Assembly (NCBI GenBank): GCA_016185865.1
Contig: JACPMU010000037.1
Location: forward strand, 1 to 9,501
Length of the DNA: 9,501 nucleotides
Origin: Candidatus Woesearchaeota archaeon
Lineage (GTDB): Archaea > Nanobdellota > Nanobdellia > Woesearchaeales > GW2011-AR4
Reading direction: 5' to 3'
Made by a program: the position numbers and the translations under genes. Positions 1 through 4,645 of the stretch are shown here, in pieces; positions within the stretch are counted from its first letter, which is position 1; every line of letters begins with the position of its first letter. Below the pieces are notes generated by a model, which saw only the letters and a program-made list of their open reading frames with translations, searched no databases and had not been told where the DNA came from.

Positions 1-307
1 GCAAAAAGCAAGAATAAAGCTGGCAAGCATTGACATTGCAAAGATAGACGAGGTATGCTATTACATTAAAGACATAGCTGAAAAAACCGGAGTTAACATG
101 AGAGGGCCTATCCCTTTGCCGACAAAAAAATTGAAAGTAACGACAAGGAAAAGTCCGGATGGCGAAGGGACAGCAACCTGGGAAAGATACGAGATGAGGG
201 TTCACAAAAGGCTGATTGACCTTGGCCTTGATGAAAGGGCCTTAAGGCTTGTGATGAGAGTTCCTATTCCTGAGGGACTTAATATCGAGATAGAAATGAT
301 TGAATAA
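1..307 (+). CDS. rps10: 30S ribosomal protein uS10, start cut by window edge
   Basis: Small-subunit ribosomal protein uS10 of the 30S head. Reading from base 2 gives QKARIKLASIDIAKIDEV, then KTGVNMRGPIPLPTKKLKV and KSPDGEGTATWERYEMRVHK, then RLIDLGLDERALRLVMRV, closely matching archaeal uS10. Base 1 is a g, which fits the third base of an ATG just outside the window, so probably only two bases are missing and the protein would be 102 residues, the normal length. The internal ATG at 98 is Met33 (RGPIPLPT follows) and is not the start. In many archaea rps10 follows the gene for elongation factor 1-alpha, which may lie just upstream (not visible). Oddity: the last 13 codons (269-307) recur at 363-401 with only synonymous changes. 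Confidence 0.97.
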   Translation, partial: QKARIKLASIDIAKIDEVCYYIKDIAEKTGVNMRGPIPLPTKKLKVTTRKSPDGEGTATWERYEMRVHKRLIDLGLDERALRLVMRVPIPEGLNIEIEMIE

Positions 308-362
308 GTTTTCTAAAACATTGCTTAAGTCCCGAATGGCCAGCAAAACCTGTTTTGCGCTG

Positions 363-401
363 CCTGAAGGATTGAATATCGAGATTGAGATGATAGAGTA
401 G
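363..401 (+). pseudogene. Detached second copy of the uS10 gene 3' end
   Basis: Codons 363-401 spell PEGLNIEIEMIE-stop, identical in protein to the end of uS10 encoded at 269-307. The two 39-base copies differ at eight positions, all synonymous, including the stop codon (TAA versus TAG). The copy is 94 bases downstream and in another frame. Upstream similarity fades beyond the Pro codon, with CTG here against ATT in uS10. An ATG at 336 opens a 21-codon frame into it (MASKTCFAL...), but I see no reason to call it a gene. It looks like a remnant of another rps10 allele left by recombination or integration at the gene's 3' end. Confidence 0.8.
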
Positions 402-403
402 AA

Positions 404-414
404 AAATATTTATT
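404..414 (+). promoter_or_regulatory. TATA-like box for the 42-residue protein
   Basis: AAATATTTATT is centred about 28 bases before the ATG at 437, so a transcript would start almost at the start codon (leaderless). I see no ribosome binding site between them. Confidence 0.5.
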
Positions 415-436
415 CTTGATAAGCTTATTAACCGAT

Positions 437-565
437 ATGACAGAATGCCAGGAAACAGGATGCAGGCATCCTGCAACAAAAGAATGGAACGGAAGAAAAG
501 TATGCTCTGACCACTATGATATGTACAGAGAGCATCATGAGAGCCTCACAAGAGAGTCTTACTGA
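437..565 (+). CDS. Small Cys/His (zinc-finger-like) protein, 42 residues
   Basis: MTECQETGCRHPATKEWNGR followed by KVCSDHYDMYREHHESLTRE and SY. Cys4, Cys9 and Cys23 with His11 or His26 form a C-x4-C-x13-C-x2-H pattern that could bind one zinc; the rest is polar. Small treble-clef-like proteins of this kind are common in archaea, but I do not recognise the family or its function. Support for a real gene: the tight Cys/His spacing, a TATA-like box at the right distance for a leaderless message, and the absence of any better reading of this stretch. It stands alone between the uS10 remnant and the next promoter. Confidence 0.6.
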   Translation: MTECQETGCRHPATKEWNGRKVCSDHYDMYREHHESLTRESY

Positions 566-588
566 TTTCTGGGTCTTAAACCGCAAAC

Positions 589-597
589 TATTTAAAC
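589..597 (+). promoter_or_regulatory. TATA-like box for the CxxC membrane protein
   Basis: TATTTAAAC lies about 37 bases before the ATG at 630, leaving a short leader that contains the ribosome binding site AGGTGAT at 618-624. Confidence 0.5.
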
Positions 598-629
598 AAT
601 GAAATTAAGGCAGACAAAGGTGATGCTTT

Positions 630-836
630 ATGATGGGATGCAACAAATGCATGCAGATGGGAGGAGCTACTTTTTTGATATTAGGTTTAGCGTACCTAGC
701 AGTTGATCTTGGTTGGTGGGACTTCTGGAACATAAGCTGGTGGACAGCACTGTTTGTGGTGTGGGGCATCGGCTCATGGGGTTCTTCAAAATGCCCTGAC
801 TGCATGGCAATGAGGGGAATGGGCAAGAAAAGATAA
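630..836 (+). CDS. Small two-TM membrane protein with a CxxC at each end
   Basis: 68 residues. CNKC sits at residues 4-7 and CPDC at residues 56-59. Between them are two likely membrane segments, TFLILGLAYLAVDLGWW and SWWTALFVVWGIGSW, rich in Trp, with a short turn. Both CxxC motifs would then face the same side of the membrane and could together bind one zinc or act as a redox or metal pair. The start at 630 is supported by AGGTGAT at 618-624, an excellent match to the archaeal 16S 3' end, five bases upstream; the ATG at 633 is an alternative. I cannot name a function. The convergent neighbour is separated by an AT-rich hairpin. Confidence 0.75.
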   Translation: MMGCNKCMQMGGATFLILGLAYLAVDLGWWDFWNISWWTALFVVWGIGSWGSSKCPDCMAMRGMGKKR

Positions 837-861
837 ATAAATTAATTTTTTGAATTTATTT
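835..861. terminator. AT-rich inverted repeat between convergent genes
   Basis: AAATAAATT (835-843) and AATTTATTT (853-861) form a 9-base-pair stem with a 9-base T-rich loop and T-runs on both strands. It overlaps the stop of the upstream gene and precedes the stop of the facing gene at 870, as expected of a two-way transcription end. The all-AT stem is weak, so the T-runs may matter more. Confidence 0.5.
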
Positions 862-869
862 TTTCTTAA

Positions 870-1100
870 TTATTTTACTTTCCTTAATTTATAGACCTTG
901 TAGAAGCTCACAAAGCTGACAATCAATAAGATTACTCCCACCAATATCAGGTCATTGTGCCTTATCCTGTGCCCTAAAATATCTATGTCGAACAAAAGGA
1001 ATTCCGCTACGGATTTAATTGTTTTTCTCGGAACAAACTCGTAAAAGCTTCCTATAATGCCTGCTGCAATTCCAAGTGCAAGCCAGTTTCTTTCTTTCAT
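870..1100 (-). CDS. Small two-TM membrane protein
   Basis: 76 residues with two hydrophobic segments, about residues 6-20 (WLALGIAAGIIGSFY) and 50-66 (DLILVGVILLIVSFVSF), joined by a polar loop containing FDIDILGHRIRHND and ending in a basic tail KVYKLRKVK. Its ATG overlaps the TGA of the upstream gene in an ATGA junction (1097-1100), so the two are almost certainly translated from one message, possibly with coupling. I do not recognise the family. Its place at the end of a cupredoxin operon suggests an accessory membrane component, but nothing in the sequence gives a role. Confidence 0.7.
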   Translation of the reverse strand: MKERNWLALGIAAGIIGSFYEFVPRKTIKSVAEFLLFDIDILGHRIRHNDLILVGVILLIVSFVSFYKVYKLRKVK

Positions 1101-1828
1101 TGTGATTTGCTGGCAATTCCTTTTTTATAGCCGTGAATTATATAATATGCAATGTTGACAAAAGCAAATGCGAAAACCGCATGCACCAAATCCTTTGAAA
1201 ACAGATAGATTAATGCAAAGGCAATGATTCCTGCAGCAAGCCTGTCCAGGTAATTTTTCTTAATAAATCTGTCAATTAAAACTCCGGCTATGACTCCTAA
1301 AATATAGGCGATTACAGGCACCGACACCAAGCTTAAAGTCATCAGGCCAGCAGCTGTTTCCTCGTCAAGGCCATTTAGCCTCATTCTTATCATGATAAAC
1401 AAGGCATCAAAGGCAATTGATGCAAAGCCTGCAGCCAAAATAAAGCCTGTTGTTCTTGCCCAATGGGTTTTTCCCTTTGCAAAGCTCCATGCTGCAAAAT
1501 ATGCAATCAGCATCAAGGCAGCATGCAGGAAGAAAAACCAAAACTGCTCATCTATTTTGAACATTTCCCTGTTTAATGTTGCGCCTGCAAAAACATAGTA
1601 AATATAAAACATGAACGGGCCAAAAATGCTGGCAACAACTCCTTCTTCCTTTCCAATACCTATGAACTGGGTTATCATCCACACTGAAAGAAAGATGACT
1701 GTAAGCTTTATTGCAACATAATTAAGATGGACTGCCCAGCCTGTTGCAAGGTGGTAAACCATGTCAAGAGCATTCATAACTGCAGTCACTGCAATGGAAA
1801 AAAGAAAATTTGAGTAAAACTTGCTCAT
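1097..1828 (-). CDS. Multi-pass membrane protein, about eight TM segments
   Basis: 243 residues, strongly hydrophobic. Likely membrane segments lie near residues 5-25, 36-56, 64-84, 96-116, 124-147, 161-187, 195-211 and 216-235. Noticeable intramembrane or loop residues are Asp22/His26 in LDMVYHLATGW, His103 and Asp141, but I recognise no known motif or family. It sits between the cupredoxin gene (2-base gap) and the small two-TM gene (4-base overlap), so it belongs to a three-gene operon. By context it might take part in redox or metal handling at the membrane with the copper protein; that is inference from position only. Confidence 0.85.
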   Translation of the reverse strand: MSKFYSNFLFSIAVTAVMNALDMVYHLATGWAVHLNYVAIKLTVIFLSVWMITQFIGIGKEEGVVASIFGPFMFYIYYVFAGATLNREMFKIDEQFWFFFLHAALMLIAYFAAWSFAKGKTHWARTTGFILAAGFASIAFDALFIMIRMRLNGLDEETAAGLMTLSLVSVPVIAYILGVIAGVLIDRFIKKNYLDRLAAGIIAFALIYLFSKDLVHAVFAFAFVNIAYYIIHGYKKGIASKSQ

Positions 1829-1830
1829 TT

Positions 1831-2193
1831 TTACTGCACAGTCACAGAGCCTTTCATTGAGGGATGGATTCCGCAGATGTAATCATACTTTCCGGCTTTT
1901 GTGAAAGTATAGCTGTATGTGTCGCCTTTTGCAAGCTCGTCGCTCCTTAGAGTTCCATCGCTGCTTTCAACAGTATGGGGCGCTGTGTCCTCATTGGTCC
2001 ATACAACAGTTTCCCCGACTTTTATGTTCACTTCAGCTGGAACGAACTTGAATCCCTTTATCGCGACTGCAGCAACCTTGCCTGAGTCCTCAGAGCGCCC
2101 TATTGTCTTGTCTGTTGTAAGCTCTGGCTGCGAGGCGCAGGCAGCTGCTAAAATAGCCAAAATCAAAATTATGCCAGTTAGGATTTTTTTCAT
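1831..2193 (-). CDS. Cupredoxin (amicyanin/plastocyanin-like) lipoprotein
   Basis: 120 residues from the ATG at 2193. A signal peptide (MKKILTGIILILAILAAAC) ends in the lipobox AAAC, so Cys19 should be lipidated and the protein held on the outer face of the membrane. A short linker leads to one cupredoxin domain: GFKFVPAEVNIKVGETVVWT, APHTV with copper ligand His73, then YDYICGIHPSMKGSVTV giving Cys107, His110 and Met113, a full type 1 copper site with the short C-x2-H-x2-M loop of amicyanin. It probably carries electrons. Start choice: GGTGG at 2200-2204 lies six bases before ATG 2193; an upstream TTG at 2199 would abut it. First gene of a minus-strand operon with two membrane proteins. Confidence 0.93.
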   Translation of the reverse strand: MKKILTGIILILAILAAACASQPELTTDKTIGRSEDSGKVAAVAIKGFKFVPAEVNIKVGETVVWTNEDTAPHTVESSDGTLRSDELAKGDTYSYTFTKAGKYDYICGIHPSMKGSVTVQ

Positions 2194-2226
2194 ATTCAAC
2201 CACCCTAAACTTCTTGGGTTAATAGA

Positions 2227-2240
2227 GAATATTTAAAGTT
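2227..2240 (-). promoter_or_regulatory. TATA-like box for the cupredoxin operon
   Basis: On the minus strand this reads ACTTTAAATATTCT, about 40 bases before the ATG at 2193. This allows a short leader containing the GGTGG ribosome binding site. Confidence 0.5.
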
Positions 2241-2275
2241 TTTGTTTTGACTGAAATTTGAGTTGCCAACAAACA

Positions 2276-2283
2276 TTTATAAA
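2276..2283 (+). promoter_or_regulatory. TATA box for tRNA-Ser
   Basis: TTTATAAA is centred about 28 bases before the first base of the tRNA (2308), the usual archaeal spacing. Confidence 0.6.
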
Positions 2284-2328
2284 CAAAAATTAAAACCAAT
2301 TCCTAATGCCGGGATTGCATAACCTGGT

Positions 2329-2348
2329 ACATAGAAGCTATGCAGGAG
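2329..2348 (+). other. tRNA-Ser intron 1, D-loop, 20 nt (20/21)
   Basis: BHB fold: inner helix CATAG (2330-2334) with CTATG (2338-2342); bulge GTA (2327-2329); four-pair helix CCTG (2323-2326) with CAGG (2343-2346); bulge AGA (2347-2349); outer helix A2322-U2350, A2321-U2351, U2320-G2352. Cutting after the second base of each bulge removes 2329-2348 and joins GGT to ATTGC, restoring A21. Confidence 0.88.
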
Positions 2349-2365
2349 ATTGCGCAGGCCTGGAA

Positions 2366-2379
2366 CAGAATTTTCAGCC
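2366..2379 (+). other. tRNA-Ser intron 2, anticodon loop, 14 nt (37/38)
   Basis: Canonical position. Four-pair helix CTGG (2360-2363) with TCAG (2374-2377, one G-U pair); bulges AAC (2364-2366) and CCA (2378-2380); the outer helix is the anticodon stem. The inner helix is minimal. Removal gives the seven-base loop CTGGAAA. Confidence 0.88.
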
Positions 2380-2411
2380 AGCCTGTTTCCGAAAGGATGT
2401 CTGGGTTCAAA

Positions 2412-2478
2412 ATCTTGGTGCATGCGAAGGGGACGAGCTTTTTCGTTGCCTGACTTAACACTTGCATCAGATTGAAAG
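2412..2478 (+). other. tRNA-Ser intron 3, T-loop, 67 nt (59/60)
   Basis: The outer helix is the T-stem; four-pair helix TTCA (2406-2409) with TGAA (2473-2476); bulges AAA (2410-2412) and AGT (2477-2479). Inside is a long stem of TCT with AGA (2413-2415, 2469-2471) and GGTGCA with TGCATC (2417-2422, 2463-2468). Cuts rejoin TTCAAA to T, giving a standard T-loop. This is the longest of the six introns; no ORF or guide-RNA boxes are convincing in it. Confidence 0.88.
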
Positions 2479-2508
2479 TCCCAGTCCCGGCGTCTATTTT
2501 AAGCTATT

Positions 2509-2859
2509 CTAGCCCATATCCAAATCAGCTTTAGGGACAAGTCTCTCGTGCTTTTTTTGCCGTGCTTCATCGTATGCCCTACCTATGCCAGAAATGTGAT
2601 AGCGCAGTTCGCTTTCAAATCTAAGAATTACTGGCTGGGCTGCGTCTTCTAGCAATTTGCCGCAAGTTGGAATATTTAATTGAGGCAATACATCTAACAT
2701 TTTCCTTGACAATATCATTCGCAAAGATTCTTCATACCACTCGTGCCTCATGATTAAATCAGGTATGATGTAATGGGCTGCCGGCATGCTTATTATTAAC
2801 CCGGCAAGTCCTATTTTGTATATCCGTGTAGCGACACGAGAACTCAGAGGCAGTCCCAT
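2509..2859 (-). CDS. Hypothetical protein, 116 residues
   Basis: Begins MGLPLSSRVATRIYKIGLAG, with a hydrophobic stretch at residues 13-36 (IYKIGLAGLIISMPAAHYIIPDLI) that could be one membrane segment or a buried helix. A mixed, probably helical region follows, containing CGKLLEDAAQPVILRFESEL and a basic tail ending PKADLDMG. There is a single Cys and no motif that I recognise. Support: a TATA-like box 26 bases upstream suggests a leaderless message, and the frame fills the space between two tRNA genes without a competing frame. It converges with tRNA-Ser (17 bases apart) and diverges from tRNA-Glu. Function unknown. Confidence 0.6.
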   Translation of the reverse strand: MGLPLSSRVATRIYKIGLAGLIISMPAAHYIIPDLIMRHEWYEESLRMILSRKMLDVLPQLNIPTCGKLLEDAAQPVILRFESELRYHISGIGRAYDEARQKKHERLVPKADLDMG

Positions 2860-2880
2860 TTTATACCGGAAATGCCGTTA

Positions 2881-2890
2881 ATTTAAAAAT
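2881..2890 (-). promoter_or_regulatory. TATA-like box for the hypothetical gene at 2509-2859
   Basis: ATTTTTAAAT on the minus strand is centred about 26 bases before the ATG at 2859, the spacing of a leaderless gene. Confidence 0.5.
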
Positions 2891-2903
2891 TTAATCAACA
2901 ACC

Positions 2904-2911
2904 TTTAAAAA
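2904..2911 (+). promoter_or_regulatory. TATA box for tRNA-Glu
   Basis: TTTAAAAA is centred about 28 bases before the tRNA 5' end at 2936, back to back with the box for the minus-strand gene. Confidence 0.6.
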
Positions 2912-2954
2912 TCAGATAATTTTCTATGGCTTATTGCTCCTGTGGTGTAGCCCG

Positions 2955-2975
2955 TCAACCGAAAGGTTGGGCTAA
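2955..2975 (+). other. tRNA-Glu intron 1, D-loop, 21 nt (18/19)
   Basis: Inner helix CAACC (2956-2960) with GGTTG (2965-2969), capped by a GAAA tetraloop; bulge CGT (2953-2955); four-pair helix AGCC (2949-2952) with GGCT (2970-2973); bulge AAG (2974-2976); outer helix TGT with ACA (2946-2948, 2977-2979). Cuts after the second base of each bulge join G18 to G19, restoring the invariant GG. Confidence 0.9.
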
Positions 2976-3017
2976 GACAATCATACTGGCCTCTCGCGCC
3001 GGTGACCCGAGTTCAAA

Positions 3018-3039
3018 ACTGAAGAAATTCAAGTGAAAG
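3018..3039 (+). other. tRNA-Glu intron 2, T-loop, 22 nt (59/60)
   Basis: Four-pair helix TTCA (3012-3015) with TGAA (3034-3037); bulges AAA (3016-3018) and AGT (3038-3040), the same bulge sequences as in the tRNA-Ser T-loop intron. Inner helix CT with AG and GAA with TTC, one bulged A, GAAA tetraloop. Removal restores TTCAAAT. Confidence 0.9.
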
Positions 3040-3068
3040 TCTCGGCAGGAGCATTTAACTTCTAAACC

Positions 3069-3077
3069 TTTTTAAAT
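3069..3077 (+). promoter_or_regulatory. TATA-like box for the gene at 3100
   Basis: TTTTTAAAT is centred about 27 bases before the ATG at 3100 and 16 bases after tRNA-Glu, so the protein gene seems to have its own start and a leaderless message. Confidence 0.5.
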
Positions 3078-3099
3078 CCATTTTCATTCTTACTAGCTA

Positions 3100-3456
3100 A
3101 TGGCAAAAACATATACAGAGCTCGAGGCTTGGGCAATATTCATAGGTGCTTTAGTTATCGGCGTTGTGCTCACAAGCGTGTTCTGGGCGTTTATAACTGT
3201 GCCGGAGGACGTCAAAAAAATAGAAAAGGAGATTGAGAATGCCACCGAGCCCGTCAACATTGAAAAGCCAAATGACTTCATAACTTTCTGCGACAAGGTT
3301 GACGGCACTCCAAACTGGGACGACAAAGGGTTCAGGCAGTGCGTTGTCAAGGACACCTCAGAGAAAAATTTAATAGTAATGAATTTATTATGCAAGAAAT
3401 TCAACCTAAGCCTGAACTACGGCTCCTTTGGTGTCAAGTGTGAAGGAAAAATCTGA
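3100..3456 (+). CDS. Membrane-anchored hypothetical protein, 118 residues
   Basis: One membrane helix near residues 11-33 (AWAIFIGALVIGVVLTSVFW) is followed by a short charged helix VPEDVKKIEKEIENATEP and then a soluble domain of about 65 residues, probably outside the cell. That domain holds four Cys (in FITFCDK, FRQCVVK, NLLCKKF and GVKCEGK) that could form two disulfides. I do not recognise the domain. The C-terminal end overlaps the start of the next gene, so 3100-5653 may form one plus-strand unit of small envelope genes. Confidence 0.75.
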   Translation: MAKTYTELEAWAIFIGALVIGVVLTSVFWAFITVPEDVKKIEKEIENATEPVNIEKPNDFITFCDKVDGTPNWDDKGFRQCVVKDTSEKNLIVMNLLCKKFNLSLNYGSFGVKCEGKI

Positions 3457-3652
3457 GAAGGTAGTATGCGAGGTTTGCAATACTGAAATGTACGAGAAGC
3501 ACTGCAAGCTCATATGCCCAAAATGCGGCTTCAAGTTAAGAGAACTGCTGCCCGTGAAATGTGAGCGAGTTCGCAACGAGCTCACTCGCATCTCGCAGGG
3601 CTTCTCGGTTCAAATCCGGGCCTTGGCGTATTTGTTGAGGGCATTTTGGTGA
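3440..3652 (+). CDS. Small zinc-ribbon protein with an odd C-terminal half
   Basis: 70 residues from a GTG at 3440, chosen because GGTG at 3430-3433 lies six bases upstream; TTG 3428 and GTG 3431 are alternatives. Residues 8-33 (VVCEVCNTEM, HCKLICPKCGFKL) form a zinc ribbon with CxxC at 10-13 and 26-29. From about residue 37 the reading frame runs through GC-rich sequence containing a perfect stem-loop (3561-3585) and a tRNA 3'-end-like stretch (3604-3628), so LPVKCERVRNELTRISQGF onward may not be native protein. Small archaeal zinc ribbons of this kind usually end soon after the second CxxC. It overlaps the genes on both sides. Function unknown. Confidence 0.55.
   Translation: MKEKSEKVVCEVCNTEMYEKHCKLICPKCGFKLRELLPVKCERVRNELTRISQGFSVQIRALAYLLRAFW
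3561..3585 (+). other. GC-rich stem-loop with tandem GA mismatches
   Basis: GTGAGC (3561-3566) pairs perfectly with GCTCAC (3580-3585). Inside it GA (3567-3568) faces GA (3578-3579), and GTT (3569-3571) pairs with AAC (3575-3577) around a CGC loop. Tandem sheared G-A pairs are typical of structured RNA, and the stretch is markedly GC-richer than nearby coding sequence. Confidence 0.45.
3604..3628 (+). pseudogene. tRNA 3'-end-like fragment (T-arm, acceptor strand, G)
   Basis: CTCGG (3604-3608) and CCGGG (3616-3620) pair (one U-G) around the consensus T-loop TTCAAAT. CCTTGGC (3621-3627) fits an acceptor 3' strand, with G at 3628 as discriminator, as in serine tRNAs. No matching 5' strand of the type GCCAAGG lies upstream in the window. 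It could be a split-tRNA 3' part, a leftover of integration into a tRNA gene, or chance within the zinc-ribbon frame. Confidence 0.45.
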
Positions 3653-4632
3653 AAAAAAATAATACCAGTCAAAAGAGATGGATTGTCTATTTTTATCCCC
3701 TAATGCTTTTAGTTTTATTAGTCTTAAGTTGTTCTAAAATCCAAAATGAAGGCAGCGAACAGGAAATCCAATCAATTACAGGCAGTGCTGTTGAATCACA
3801 GGAAAGCTGCAGGCTTAGTGATGAATCGGATTGCAGGCCAATAGAAATAAGAAGAGGAGAGCCTGAAAATGAAGAGGTTGAAGAAACAGATGCTGTGCAG
3901 GAAACTGCAACTGCAGCAAGTGCAATTAATCTGACTGTAAATGAAACAGCGGAAAATATAACTGTGCAAAGCCTGTTGAGTACAGCGCTAATTTGCGAAG
4001 CCGGGTGGAAATGCATCAAAGGAAGCCATATTGCCTATCAAGAAGCCAATTGCTCATGGCATTCTATAGAGAAGTGCATTTATGGCTGCAATGAAAACAG
4101 CACGGAAAATAAATGCAGGCAGGCTCCAATCTGCAAAATAAACTCGCTGAAATGCGAAGATGACAACCTGATGATATGCGGCGAGGAAGGCTACAAATGG
4201 GTGCTAAATAAGTCGTGCGACAGGGAATGCGAAGACAGCGCATGCACTGAAGATGCTGCTGCAGCAAATGCGTCAAACAACACGGCACAAAATGATTTTA
4301 TAGCTGACAATTGCATGGATGTTTTAAAATACAATCTTACAGGCATTAACCCAAGTGACGAGTATTTCACGCTTAAAAATTCATGCCCTTACAGCATTGA
4401 CATGACCAACTGGACTGCAAAAGATAATGCAAGCAACCCCCATGTTTACACATTCCCAAGCTTTAATTTTGCAGGCAATGGAGAAGTTACCATAATCACA
4501 GGCAGTGGAACAAACACCCAAACGACATTGTACTGGGGAAGCGGAAGCGCTGTCTGGAACAATAATGGAGACACGCTTTATCTAGTAACATCTAATGGCA
4601 CTTCTGTGCTGACTGAAATTTTTGTGCCATGA
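3649..4632 (+). CDS. Secreted Cys-rich lipoprotein with lamin-tail domain
   Basis: 327 residues from a GTG whose GTGA overlaps the stop of the preceding frame. N-terminal signal with lipobox VLSC (Cys28) implies membrane anchoring outside the cell. After an acidic, Thr/Ala-rich spacer come two Cys-rich modules of about 40 residues, with Cys at 116, 122, 135, 143, 147, 156 and at 162, 169, 177, 190, 194, 199. Residues 222-327 form a lamin-tail (LTD) fold with typical steps DEYFTLKNSC, DMTNWTAKD, VYTFPSF, TLYWGSGSAVWNNNGDTLYL. At least ten N-x-S/T sequons suggest heavy N-glycosylation, fitting the glycosyltransferase gene that follows within 13 bases. LTDs in secreted proteins are thought to bind surfaces or polymers; the partner is unknown. 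Confidence 0.88.
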   Translation: MKKNNTSQKRWIVYFYPLMLLVLLVLSCSKIQNEGSEQEIQSITGSAVESQESCRLSDESDCRPIEIRRGEPENEEVEETDAVQETATAASAINLTVNETAENITVQSLLSTALICEAGWKCIKGSHIAYQEANCSWHSIEKCIYGCNENSTENKCRQAPICKINSLKCEDDNLMICGEEGYKWVLNKSCDRECEDSACTEDAAAANASNNTAQNDFIADNCMDVLKYNLTGINPSDEYFTLKNSCPYSIDMTNWTAKDNASNPHVYTFPSFNFAGNGEVTIITGSGTNTQTTLYWGSGSAVWNNNGDTLYLVTSNGTSVLTEIFVP

Positions 4633-4645
4633 GCATATGCTTAAA

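Larger units (their letters stand above)
2308..2492 (+). tRNA. tRNA-Ser(GGA) with three introns
   Basis: Acceptor GCCGGGA (2308-2314) pairs with TCCCGGC (2485-2491); discriminator G at 2492, as in serine tRNAs; no encoded CCA. D-stem GCA (2317-2319) with TGC (2351-2353); anticodon stem CAGGC (2355-2359) with GCCTG (2381-2385); anticodon GGA at 2362-2364; 15-base variable region (2386-2400); T-stem CTGGG (2401-2405) with CCCAG (2480-2484). The gene is 185 bases long. Removing introns 2329-2348 (20/21), 2366-2379 (37/38) and 2412-2478 (59/60) leaves 84 bases with A14, A15-U48, G18-G19, A21 and an intact TTCAAAT loop. Each intron boundary is placed by a BHB fold. A T-rich run (2493-2500) follows. 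The triple interruption is very unusual outside Thermoproteales. Confidence 0.93.
2936..3053 (+). tRNA. tRNA-Glu(CTC) with two introns
   Basis: Acceptor GCTCCTG (2936-2942) pairs with CAGGAGC (3046-3052); discriminator A at 3053; no encoded CCA. Anticodon stem CTGGC (2986-2990) with GCCGG (2998-3002); loop CTCTCGC with anticodon CTC at 2993-2995; T-stem CCGAG (3007-3011) with CTCGG (3041-3045). Without introns 2955-2975 and 3018-3039 the 118-base gene becomes 75 bases, matching archaeal tRNA-Glu in its D-arm (GGTGTAG at 2944-2950, then a CAATCAT ending), G18-G19, G15-C48 and TTCAAAT loop. The anticodon loop is uninterrupted. Both introns have textbook BHB folds at non-canonical positions. It may be charged by the GluRS encoded at 8434 onward. 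Confidence 0.93.

Noticed and set aside
98..307. A 69-residue ORF starting at the ATG at 98
   Set aside because: It is the C-terminal part of uS10; the reading frame and homology extend upstream to base 2.
336..401. A 21-codon gene (ATG at 336) ending in the uS10-like tail
   Set aside because: Too short, no ribosome binding site, and best explained as a duplicated gene end.
1919..2236. A 105-residue plus-strand ORF over the cupredoxin gene
   Set aside because: It is antisense to a gene with complete copper ligands and a lipobox, and has no promoter or motif.
2412..2478. A guide RNA (C/D box) inside the 67-base tRNA-Ser intron, suggested by CTGA at 2450-2453
   Set aside because: No RTGATGA C box or C'/D' pair accompanies it; a single CTGA is expected by chance.
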